This document shows, piece after piece, positions 53,617 to 60,545 of a stretch of 64,000 bases of DNA. Made by a program: the position numbers and the translations under genes. The stretch lies in assembly GCA_016713665.1 (NCBI GenBank), contig JADJOR010000001.1, positions 1,116,001-1,180,000 on the forward strand, in the 5' to 3' direction. The DNA comes from Deltaproteobacteria bacterium. GTDB taxonomy: Bacteria; Myxococcota_A; UBA9160; UBA4427. The notes below the pieces were generated by a model. It saw only the letters and a program-made list of their open reading frames with translations, made no database searches and was not told the origin of the DNA. Numbering within the stretch: position 1 is the stretch's first letter; every line of letters starts with the position of its first letter.

Positions 53617-54186
53617 ATGTCGCGTCGGATTTCCGCTCTTCGCAACACCCTCGCCCGCGTCGGGACCGACCGGCCCGCCGCCCGACCCGCCCGACCCGCC
53701 GGATCCGCCGGCGCCTTCGCAGGTCTCCCGGCCGGGGCCGTCTTCAGCCTCTTGTTCGGCCTCTTCGTCGGCGCCTTCGTCGTGCTCGCCCCGGCCGCCC
53801 CCGCGCTCGCGGCCGACCAGATGCTCGACCTCGCCGTCGCCGACGCGAAGGCGAGCCGCCACGCCTCGGCGCTGCTCGACGTTCCCTTCTACATGGCCGG
53901 GGAGAAACATCCCGCCGTCGCCCAGAAGCTCGGCAGCTGGCCGACCAACCAGCGAACCAACGCCTTCGGCAAGGCCAAGACGGATGCCTGCTACCGCGTC
54001 TTCATCTCGGCCATCAAGGTCCTGCAGCAGCGGGCGCAACGTGAGGGCGGCCACGCCGTCATCGACATCGAGTCGAATACGAAGGACCAGTCGCTGAAGA
54101 GCGCGACGCAATTCCGCTGCGCGGCGGGCGCCGCGGTCGCGAACGTCGCACTGACGGGGACGGTCGTGAAGCTCGCGGGCAAGTAG
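53617..54186 (+). CDS. Small exported protein of the family often labelled 'excinuclease ATPase subunit'
   Basis: A 189-residue exported protein. A signal/hydrophobic segment spans about 38-66 (LFGLFVGAFVVLAPAAPALAA). The mature part contains the family features DVPFYMAGEKHPAV, the QRTNAFGKAKTDACYRVF region, REGGHAVIDIESN and a late TQFRCAAGAAVANVALTGTV. Proteins with this pattern are often misannotated as an excinuclease subunit; they have no ATPase motif, and their function is unknown. Cys residues are likely disulphide-bonded. AAGGAG lies six bases before the ATG. Nothing ties it firmly to the pigment cluster beyond adjacency. Confidence 0.65.
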   Translation: MSRRISALRNTLARVGTDRPAARPARPAGSAGAFAGLPAGAVFSLLFGLFVGAFVVLAPAAPALAADQMLDLAVADAKASRHASALLDVPFYMAGEKHPAVAQKLGSWPTNQRTNAFGKAKTDACYRVFISAIKVLQQRAQREGGHAVIDIESNTKDQSLKSATQFRCAAGAAVANVALTGTVVKLAGK

Positions 54187-54246
54187 CCAGCGCGGACGGG
54201 CGCGGCCGCGCGCGGGGCTCGTTCGCTCCGACGCGGCCTCCCCGGC

Positions 54247-54750
54247 TCAGCCGCCGTAGAAGGTCGTCTCGCCGAGATCCTTCAGGATCAAGGTCGCGTC
54301 GTCGGCGCGACCCGTCGGCGCCTGCTGAACGCGGGCGTCGACGACCTCGCCGAGGAAGATCGAGTGGTCGCCCCGCTCGATCGTCTCGACGAGCTTGCAC
54401 TCGATCGCGGCGATCGTGCTCGCGAGGATCGGCGCGCCCGTCGTCCCCTTCGTGAACTTCTCGCCGCCGATCGAGTCGCCTTCGCGCTCGAGGGACTTGA
54501 AGAACTTGAAGGCGAGCCCCTGCTGGCCCTTGCCGAGGACGTTCAGCGCGAAGGTCTTCGCTTCCTGGATGATCGCGTGTGCGCCCGAATCCTTCTTGAC
54601 GCCGACCGCGACGAGCGGCGGCTCGAAGGACGCCTGCGTCACCCAGTTCACCGTCGCCGCCGCGACCGCGCCCTTCGGCGACTCGGCGGTCAGGACGTAG
54701 AGGCCATAGGGAATCATGCGCAGGGCGGTCTTCTTCGATTGCGGGTCCAT
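54247..54750 (-). CDS. Flavin reductase family (split-barrel FMN-binding) protein
   Basis: A 167-residue split-barrel protein. IPYGLYVLTAESP (13-25), NWVTQASFEPPLVAVGVKK (35-53) and SIFLGEVVDARVQ are the family strands of NAD(P)H:flavin reductases. It would supply reduced FMN or FAD. Halogenase-like enzymes need such a donor, and this gene lies near the cluster, so a partnership is attractive but unproven; the family also contains iron and ferric-reductase types. It has its own transcription direction, facing the small exported protein. Confidence 0.85.
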   Translation of the reverse strand: MDPQSKKTALRMIPYGLYVLTAESPKGAVAAATVNWVTQASFEPPLVAVGVKKDSGAHAIIQEAKTFALNVLGKGQQGLAFKFFKSLEREGDSIGGEKFTKGTTGAPILASTIAAIECKLVETIERGDHSIFLGEVVDARVQQAPTGRADDATLILKDLGETTFYGG

Positions 54751-54821
54751 GGGTCGGGCTCCTCGAGTGGATGGATGAAGGTCGGATCGATGCGAGAGAC
54801 GCAAGACGCGTAGCACCCCGG

Positions 54822-56414
54822 CTACGGTTGCAGCGAGACCGATGCGGCGCGCGCGGTCGACCCCTTCGGCGGCGCGCTCGCGGCCGGCTCCCCGGCGCTC
54901 GCCGCCGGCCGATCGTGCGGATCGACCATGAACCAGGCCGCCGCGAGGGTCAGGACGACCAGCACGAACATCGCGATGATGGTCTCCGAGAAGGCCGACG
55001 CATAGGCCCCGACGACGAGCGAATGAAGCGGCTCGGCCAGGGCCCGGATCGCCTCGGGGCTCCCCGCCAGCCCGTCGAGGGCGACGCCGCCCGCAGCGGC
55101 GGGCGAGACGTCGGCCGACAGATGATGCGCGAAGCGCAGGGCGAGCAGCGTGCCGAGCGCGGAGGAGCCGATCGACTGGGCGACGGTGCGCGAGAAGCCG
55201 GGCAGCGCGCTCGCGACCCCGAGATGGCGCGGGTCGACGGCATTCTGGAGCGACGAGATCAGGGTCGGATTGAGCGGCCCGCTGCCGAGGCCGAGCAGCA
55301 GCGTGTAGAGCCAGAGCTGGAGTCGCGAGGTCTCGGGCCCCGCCGTCGCGAGCAGCGCGATGCCGAGGCCGTAGATGCAGAGCCCGCCCATCGCGAAGCG
55401 CCGGAAGCGCTGCGTCGCCGACGCGATGCGACCCGCGACGATGCTCGAGACGAGCAGCCCGCTCGTCAGCGGCATGAGGCCGAGCCCCGCTTCGACGGCG
55501 CTCGTGCCCCGGACGACGAGGCCGAAGAGCGGGATCATGAAGGTGATCGCGAAGTTGCCGAGGCCGTAGAGGAAGGTCGTCAGCAGCGGCGCCCAGACCG
55601 CGCGACTGCGAAAGAGCGAGATCTCGACGATCGGCTCCGCGGCGCGCTGCTCCCAGCGAACGAAAGCGAGGGCGAGCAGGCCACTCGTCGCGAGCAGGGC
55701 GAGCGCCGCCGGGGAGGCCCAGCCGAGGGACTCTCCCGCCCAGGACGTGTAGAGGATGAGCGAGCCGACCGCGCTGAAGAGCAGCGCTGCCCCGGGAAAG
55801 TCGACCCGATGCTCGAGCCTCCGGACGGGGATCCGATAGCCCCATTGCAGCAGGCCGAAGGAGACGAGCGCCGCGGGGACGTTGAGATAGAACATGAAGC
55901 GCCAGCCCGGACCGTCGGCGATGAGCCCGCCGAGCGGGGGACCGAGCAGGCCCGCCACCGTCCAGACGACCGTGACCAGCGCCGCGTAGGCGGGCCGATC
56001 CCGGGGCGGGACGACGTCGGCGAGGATGCCGTAGGGCATCGTGAGCAACGCGCCGCCGCCGAGCCCCTGGAGCGCGCGGCAGACGAGCAGCGTCGTCATC
56101 GACTGGCTCTGGGCCGCGAGCAACGACGCCGCGATGAAGAGCACGATCGCCGTCTGGAAGACGCGGCGGCGGCCGTAGAGATCGCCGAGCTTGCCCCAGA
56201 TCGGCATGCTCGAGGCGCTCGCGAGCAGATTCGCCGTGAAGATCCAGGGCGCCTGATGCAGCTCACCGAGCTCGCCTGCGATCGTGCCGACCGCCGTCGC
56301 GAGCACCATCTGATCGATCGAGGCGAGCGACGCCCCGCACACCATCCCGACGAGCACGGCCTGGCGCTGGCGCGGCGTGATCGGCGCGAAGGGAGGGCTC
56401 TCGGCGGTCGGCAT
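54822..56414 (-). CDS. MFS exporter, DHA2 (EmrB/QacA) family, 14 helices
   Basis: A 530-residue drug:H+ antiporter-type transporter. LATAVGTIAGELGELHQAPW matches helix 1, PIWGKLGDLYGRRRV is motif A, and LVCRALQGLGGGALLTMPYG is motif B/C. YLNVPAALVSF follows around 175-185. Members export drugs, bile acids or secondary metabolites. Encoded beside the pigment genes but not coupled, so the cargo is unknown. The final about 30 residues are Ala/Ser-rich cytoplasmic tail. Confidence 0.92.
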   Translation of the reverse strand: MPTAESPPFAPITPRQRQAVLVGMVCGASLASIDQMVLATAVGTIAGELGELHQAPWIFTANLLASASSMPIWGKLGDLYGRRRVFQTAIVLFIAASLLAAQSQSMTTLLVCRALQGLGGGALLTMPYGILADVVPPRDRPAYAALVTVVWTVAGLLGPPLGGLIADGPGWRFMFYLNVPAALVSFGLLQWGYRIPVRRLEHRVDFPGAALLFSAVGSLILYTSWAGESLGWASPAALALLATSGLLALAFVRWEQRAAEPIVEISLFRSRAVWAPLLTTFLYGLGNFAITFMIPLFGLVVRGTSAVEAGLGLMPLTSGLLVSSIVAGRIASATQRFRRFAMGGLCIYGLGIALLATAGPETSRLQLWLYTLLLGLGSGPLNPTLISSLQNAVDPRHLGVASALPGFSRTVAQSIGSSALGTLLALRFAHHLSADVSPAAAGGVALDGLAGSPEAIRALAEPLHSLVVGAYASAFSETIIAMFVLVVLTLAAAWFMVDPHDRPAASAGEPAASAPPKGSTARAASVSLQP

Positions 56415-56494
56415 GGCGGCGACGATAGAGAACGCTCCGACCTAGCGCCGATGAAAATCTCGCGGTCGCCCGAATCACTGGGCCCGCGTCCCGC

Positions 56495-58822
56495 TCAGTC
56501 GAGGAGCTGGAGATCGAGGGACGGTTCGTCCTGCGGACGGCAGACCTCGGCGTCGAGGACGCTCCCGCAGCCCGGACAGAGATAGCGGCGCAGGCAGAGC
56601 GCCTCGCCGATCTCGTCCGCCGGCGAGAGGAACTCGCTGCCGATCTCGCCGAGGGGAAGCTCGAGCTCGCAGCACCCGCGCCGGTAGCCGGCCGAGCCGG
56701 CGCCGAGACGCTGCCCGCAGCCGGCACACGCGAGCGATCGCTCCCCCGCCCCGCCGTGGATCGCGACCCCTTCGAGGGCACGCGCTACGGCCGACGCCTT
56801 CGACGAGACGCCCGCGAGCGGGGCCCGCGGCGGGCGCGCCTGCTCGAGGCGTTCGCGGCGCAGGGCCTCTCGACGCGCGGCGGTGGCCGCGAGGTCGGGA
56901 CCGCCATCGGGCTTCAGGACGACACCGTAGAGCGACTCCGCCTGAGCGAACGAGAGGCGCTCGGCCGCGACGTCCGCCGCGACGAGCGTGGCCTCGCGCT
57001 CGAGCGTGTCGCCCCAGCCCGCACCGGGATTCGGGAGCAGCTCGAAGAGGTCGTCGCGGGACAGGCGATTGTCCTGGCGCAGGCCCAGGTATTCGCCGTG
57101 AGGCGCAAGCGCGCGCAGCGCCTCGGGGCTCCCGGGGACGCGGCCCTCGGCGAGCTCGCGCTGGATGCCCGTATCGGTCGCGTGCCAGTGGTAGCCGCCG
57201 GTGCCGGGGAAGCCGCCGGCGATGCCCTGCCCCATCGTCACGCTCTTCGCGAAGCCCGTCGCGTGCATCGCCGCGCTCTCGGAGCCCTCGCCGTGGCCGA
57301 CCCAGGCGCAGGAGTAGGTCACGCCGCCGCGAAAGCGCCCATGGCCGCCGCTCGCCGCGAGCTCGCGGCGGAAGAGATAGAGGAGCGGGATGTGTTGCTC
57401 GGCCTTCTCGACGTCGGACATGCGGTTCGCGACTGCGAACGTGCAGCCGCCGAAGTCGATGCCGTCGCGGTGGGCGAAGGCGCCGGTTCCGCCGGCCAGC
57501 ATGTCGAGGATCGCGTCGCCGACGAGATTGCCGCGGGCGTCGCGCCAGGAGGGCGCGGTCGTCGACATCGTGTGCATCGCCGAAGAGGCGAAGGCATGGC
57601 GCGCGAGCTCTTCGTGGCCCGAGACCATCTTGCTCCCGAGGCCGTGGGCATGGCCGACCGTCGCGACGGAGGACATCGAGGTCCCGACCGCCGAGGGATG
57701 CGACGCGGCCGTGATCGAGCCCCGCGCGAACTCGAAGTCGACCTGCCGCAAGACACCCGCCGCGCAGAGCATCTGATCGAAGGCGAGCACCGGGAGCAGC
57801 CCGTTCAACACCGCCGCCCGGAACACCCCCGGCGTGACGTTGAAGGAGCCCGTCGCCGGATCCGTCCCGACGTTCGAGACCCGCAATCGATCGCCCCGCT
57901 TTTCGAACACGAGCACGAGCTTGAAGAGCCGCCGATCGCCGGGATTCGCGCCGGAGACATAACGCTCGTCGCGCCAGACCGCGTCGGGCAGGCTCGCGAG
58001 CCGGGCGCCGACGACGCGCGCCGTGTCGTCGACCATCTTGTTCATCGTGCCCTTGATCGCCCGGGCGCCGTAGCGCGCGACGAGGGCGAGCAGCCGCTCG
58101 CGGGCCATGCGGAAGCCCGCGACCTGGCTCTTCAGCTCGAGCGCCATCAGCTCGGGCAGCCGCGAGCGCCGGGTCCAGGCGTCGGCCACGTCCTCGCGGA
58201 TCACGTCGTTCTCGACGAGCTTGATCGGCGGCATGAAGGTCGGCTCGCTGTGGCAGTCGCGCGCCTCCTGGATGAAGCCGCCCGGGCGCGTGCCCCCGAG
58301 CTCGCGCTGATGGACGCAGTTGAAGAGCCAGGCGAAGAGCTTCCCCTCGACGAAGACCGGGCCGAAGACGGCGGTATCCATCGCGTGGTTCGAGCCGATC
58401 CAGGGATCGTCCTGGAGGAAGACGTCGCCGTCGCGGATGCCGACGTTCATCGAGCGATGCTCGAGGGTCCATTTGATGACCTCGTCGGCGAAGCCCGCGA
58501 AGAACATCGAATAGGGACAGAGCGTGACGGCGTCGCCGATCTCGCTCGCGATCGCGCAGTTGAAGTCGTAGCCCTCGACGACGATGTGGGAGCCCGAGAT
58601 GCGGCGGATCGTGTCCCCATGGTCAAGGTTCAGGTTCCAGAGCTTCGAGCGGATGACCTCGAAGGAGACGGCGTCGACGGGGTCGGTCTCGCGGTGGAAG
58701 ACAACCGAAGGATCGACGACGGGATCGCGCGGCGGGATGTAGCCGTGGAGGAAGCTCTCGCGGCGGCGGGCGCGCTCGTTGGCGAGGGTCGGGGGGGAGA
58801 GCGGCGAGTCGGTCATCGGCAT
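56495..58822 (-). CDS. Hydantoinase B/oxoprolinase family protein with C-terminal Cys-rich domain
   Basis: A 775-residue protein of the hydantoinase B / acetone-carboxylase alpha type. ETDPVDAVSFEVIRSKLW (45-62), LCPYSMFFAGFADEVI (100-115) and FLQDDPWIGSNHAMD (134-148) are the standard N-terminal block. The last about 80 residues carry paired Cys (CAGCGQ, CC and CPGCGSVLDAEVC), like the zinc-ribbon of acetone carboxylase gamma. This C-terminal part could be a fused gamma-like domain. The partner hydantoinase A-like gene (60546-62517) is broken, so an active complex is doubtful unless another A gene exists elsewhere. Starts at ATG 58822 or 58816. Confidence 0.88.
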   Translation of the reverse strand: MPMTDSPLSPPTLANERARRRESFLHGYIPPRDPVVDPSVVFHRETDPVDAVSFEVIRSKLWNLNLDHGDTIRRISGSHIVVEGYDFNCAIASEIGDAVTLCPYSMFFAGFADEVIKWTLEHRSMNVGIRDGDVFLQDDPWIGSNHAMDTAVFGPVFVEGKLFAWLFNCVHQRELGGTRPGGFIQEARDCHSEPTFMPPIKLVENDVIREDVADAWTRRSRLPELMALELKSQVAGFRMARERLLALVARYGARAIKGTMNKMVDDTARVVGARLASLPDAVWRDERYVSGANPGDRRLFKLVLVFEKRGDRLRVSNVGTDPATGSFNVTPGVFRAAVLNGLLPVLAFDQMLCAAGVLRQVDFEFARGSITAASHPSAVGTSMSSVATVGHAHGLGSKMVSGHEELARHAFASSAMHTMSTTAPSWRDARGNLVGDAILDMLAGGTGAFAHRDGIDFGGCTFAVANRMSDVEKAEQHIPLLYLFRRELAASGGHGRFRGGVTYSCAWVGHGEGSESAAMHATGFAKSVTMGQGIAGGFPGTGGYHWHATDTGIQRELAEGRVPGSPEALRALAPHGEYLGLRQDNRLSRDDLFELLPNPGAGWGDTLEREATLVAADVAAERLSFAQAESLYGVVLKPDGGPDLAATAARREALRRERLEQARPPRAPLAGVSSKASAVARALEGVAIHGGAGERSLACAGCGQRLGAGSAGYRRGCCELELPLGEIGSEFLSPADEIGEALCLRRYLCPGCGSVLDAEVCRPQDEPSLDLQLLD

Positions 58823-58938
58823 CGTCCGTCGTGAAGGTCAGCGGTCGTTCCGGTGCGGCCCGGAGGTTTGAGGATGGTACTCGAACGGGCCTGCTCGTCG
58901 AACGAGACAAGCGGACGGATCCAAGCCTCGATACGCTT

Positions 58939-58952
58939 TCTCAGAACTGAGA
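58939..58952. promoter_or_regulatory. Perfect inverted repeat upstream of the antitoxin gene, candidate operator
   Basis: TCTCAG, two bases, CTGAGA: a perfect 6+6 palindrome lying 16 bases before the antitoxin ATG and just ahead of its AGGAG site. Toxin-antitoxin operons are normally self-repressed at such a site. No protein binding is shown by the sequence. Confidence 0.45.
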
Positions 58953-58968
58953 CCGTCAGGAGCGCAGC

Positions 58969-59181
58969 ATGTCGACGCCGGCCCGTTCCGAGAAGACACT
59001 GATGGACAAGATTCGACGTTTACCCGCCCATCGCATCGCGGAGGTCGAGGATTTCGTCGACTTCCTGCGAAGCCGGGAAGACGGCGACCATGCACTCGGC
59101 CAGGCGGCCACGAAGCTCTCCGAGCCCGCCTTCGCCGAGGTCTGGGACAACCCCGACGACGCCGACTATGACCGAATCTGA
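58969..59181 (+). CDS. Small antitoxin of a type II toxin-antitoxin pair
   Basis: A 70-residue acidic protein, MSTPARSEKTLMDKIRR at the start and IAEVEDFVDFLRSRE (23-37) in the middle. That middle part is like the DUF2281/antitoxin proteins that accompany PemK/MazF toxins. The C-terminal half, FAEVWDNPDDADYD, is acidic and likely binds the toxin. AGGAG stands six bases before the ATG. The toxin gene starts 56 bases after the stop. The stop codon lies inside a 14-bp tandem repeat. GC content drops slightly, as in the surrounding 1.7 kb. Confidence 0.8.
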   Translation: MSTPARSEKTLMDKIRRLPAHRIAEVEDFVDFLRSREDGDHALGQAATKLSEPAFAEVWDNPDDADYDRI

Positions 59182-59210
59182 GGGACCGAATCTGAGGGAC
59201 CGAATCTGAG
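59170..59210 (+). repeat. Three direct copies of a 14-bp unit at the antitoxin 3' end
   Basis: GACCGAATCTGAG occurs three times with a 14-base period (59170, 59184 and 59198), the last two preceded by G. The antitoxin stop TGA is in the first copy and the motif repeats in the gap before the toxin gene. It looks like a slipped-strand duplication of the antitoxin's end. Confidence 0.85.
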
Positions 59211-59237
59211 GCGATCCGCTCGGAGACTCCACCTGAA

Positions 59238-59591
59238 ATGACCCGACCGAAGATCGACGCCGAATTCGGAGACGTCCTGCTCGTCCCCTTCCCGTTTACC
59301 GATCAGACCGCCGTCAAGCAGAGGCCCGCCGTCGTCGTCAGCAGCTCGACCTACCACCATGATCGTCCTGACCTCATCATCCTCGCCGTCACGAGCCAGA
59401 TGCGAGTCGGCGATGGCGTCGGGGAGGCCACCGTCATCCAGTGGCAAGAAGCCGGGCTTCTCAAGCCGTCCGTCCTCAAGCCCCTCCTCGCCACCCTCGA
59501 ACGAGGACTCGTTCGGCGCAAGCTCGGACGTCTCGGCGACCAAGATCGACGGACCCTGCGACGCGTACTCGACGAGATTCTCGGCGAGTAG
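59238..59591 (+). CDS. PemK/MazF family toxin
   Basis: A 117-residue growth-inhibition toxin of the MazF/PemK endoribonuclease family. FGDVLLVPFPFTDQTAVKQRPAVVV (10-34, read in pieces) has the conserved 'G.v..v.fPftd...K.RP.vv', and LAVTSQMR follows. Its final helix is TLRRVLDEILG. It cleaves RNA when freed from the antitoxin encoded 56 bases upstream. Complete length and motifs suggest it is functional. GGAG is 12 bases upstream of the ATG, a weak arrangement that may keep translation low. Confidence 0.9.
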   Translation: MTRPKIDAEFGDVLLVPFPFTDQTAVKQRPAVVVSSSTYHHDRPDLIILAVTSQMRVGDGVGEATVIQWQEAGLLKPSVLKPLLATLERGLVRRKLGRLGDQDRRTLRRVLDEILGE

Positions 59592-59703
59592 AGTGCGATT
59601 CTCTCATGCGTGACTCCGCTTCGGAGCGTCCGATCCACTCACGCCGTGAACCTGCTGCGCAGCTATCCCCTGATCGAGATCCGATCCCCTCTGGAGGTCA
59701 CCG

Positions 59704-60063
59704 ATGACGAAGGCTAAGACGAAGAACTTCGACTGCGTCCAAGCGAAGCGCCGCGCCCAGCGCGGGCTCACTAAAGCCCTCTCGGGCCATTCCCCGGCCG
59801 AACAAGTCGAGATCCTGCGACGGCTCGCCGAGAAGTCGCCGTTCTGGAAGAACCTGCGCGGCGCGAAGGCCAAGTCGCAGCTCAAGTCGCCTGGCACAGC
59901 CCAGGAGCTCTCGGGCAAACTACCCACCTCCAACGTCCTGAGCCAAGCCTACCGCGTCCGACATTCTCGCCGCCCTTCTTTGCAGTCACGCGCTCTTTCC
60001 AACTGGATCTCACTGAGAGTTGTGTCTTTGACGACGATGAACCGCGAATCCCGCCGTTCATAA
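59704..60063 (+). CDS. Small protein with 'FDCVQ.K' N-terminus, possibly chimeric
   Basis: A 119-residue open reading frame with a strong GGAGG six bases before the ATG. Its first about 55 residues, MTKAKTKNFDCVQAKRRAQRG then SGHSPAEQVEILRRLAEKS, resemble a widespread short family often found next to toxin genes ('FDCV.mKr.aq..i...l.gmt.eEqv.yw'). The remaining half has no such pattern, is Arg/Ser-rich, and overlaps the opposite-strand lipoprotein gene by 115 bases, so the true end may be nearer residue 60-70 or the gene may be a fused remnant. Function unknown. Confidence 0.45.
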   Translation: MTKAKTKNFDCVQAKRRAQRGLTKALSGHSPAEQVEILRRLAEKSPFWKNLRGAKAKSQLKSPGTAQELSGKLPTSNVLSQAYRVRHSRRPSLQSRALSNWISLRVVSLTTMNRESRRS

Positions 60064-60494
60064 CCTCGCACCCGTACCGCGTCTGCGGGATTCTCCGCGT
60101 CCACGGGCAGATAGCCAGGATCCCCGACCAGGGCAGCGCTGTCGAAACCGGGTAACCGAGCACTCGCATGCGCCAGATACCGCACGGCGGGTCTCTCGTC
60201 CGCCGCGGGATTAACACGCGCGTCGCATATCCATGACTTGGCCAAGTAGCCTTCGTCGTGCTGGCTTTGGAACCATCCCGGTTCCTCCGTTGCGAAATGT
60301 ACGGTTGCCGCGCCCGAAACGGAAAATACGTAGGCTCGATTCGTTCTTGGCGGAAGTTCGATCCCATGCGCCTTCAATTCCGAAATACACGCCCGGATCG
60401 CGAGATCCTCGAACGGAAGATCGCTGCCAAGCGACTGGCAACCCATCACGTGGAAAATCATTGCGGCCATCAAGAATCCAAAGAATCTCGTCAT
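59949..60494 (-). CDS. Putative lipoprotein of unknown function
   Basis: A 181-residue protein. MTRFFGFLMAAMIFHVMGC is a lipoprotein signal with Cys19 and lipobox-like V-M-G-C. The mature part, LAIRACISELKAHGIELPP and YVFSVSGAATVHFATEEPG, has no family I recognise. Three further Cys (in RACIS, SWICDA and RDCKE) suggest disulphides. GGAG lies six bases before the ATG. It is less GC-rich than its neighbours and lies inside the segment between the hydantoinase genes. Its 3' end overlaps the small protein on the other strand. Confidence 0.6.
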   Translation of the reverse strand: MTRFFGFLMAAMIFHVMGCQSLGSDLPFEDLAIRACISELKAHGIELPPRTNRAYVFSVSGAATVHFATEEPGWFQSQHDEGYLAKSWICDARVNPAADERPAVRYLAHASARLPGFDSAALVGDPGYLPVDAENPADAVRVRGYERRDSRFIVVKDTTLSEIQLERARDCKEGRRECRTR

Positions 60495-60545
60495 CCCGGG
60501 CTCCGGGTGCATGAATCAGCGCGAATATCAACCGGGGTTCCCACG

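Larger units (their letters stand above)
30011..54750. other. Aryl-polyene-type pigment biosynthetic gene cluster with halogenase-like enzymes
   Basis: Region-level call. From right to left on the minus strand, the first operon is ACP, membrane/double-hotdog fusion, ketosynthase, halogenase-like, ketosynthase, chain-length factor and dehydratase (52506-45549). The second is acyltransferase, ACP, AMP-ligase-dehydratase, glycosyltransferase, acyltransferase, MIO lyase, thioesterase, LolA-like, MMPL and DUF3261 (41461-30825). Between them on the plus strand lie a methyltransferase, a frameshifted halogenase-like gene and an O-methyltransferase. Flanks are a FabG-like reductase, a second acyltransferase, a small exported protein and a flavin reductase. 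This combination is the hallmark of aryl polyenes (flexirubin, xanthomonadin, APE). The exact edges are inferred. Confidence 0.85.

Noticed and set aside
53670..53720. Repeated CCCGACCCGC-type sequence as a repeat element
   Set aside because: It encodes a Pro-Ala-Arg linker before a membrane segment in a coding region and is explained by base composition.
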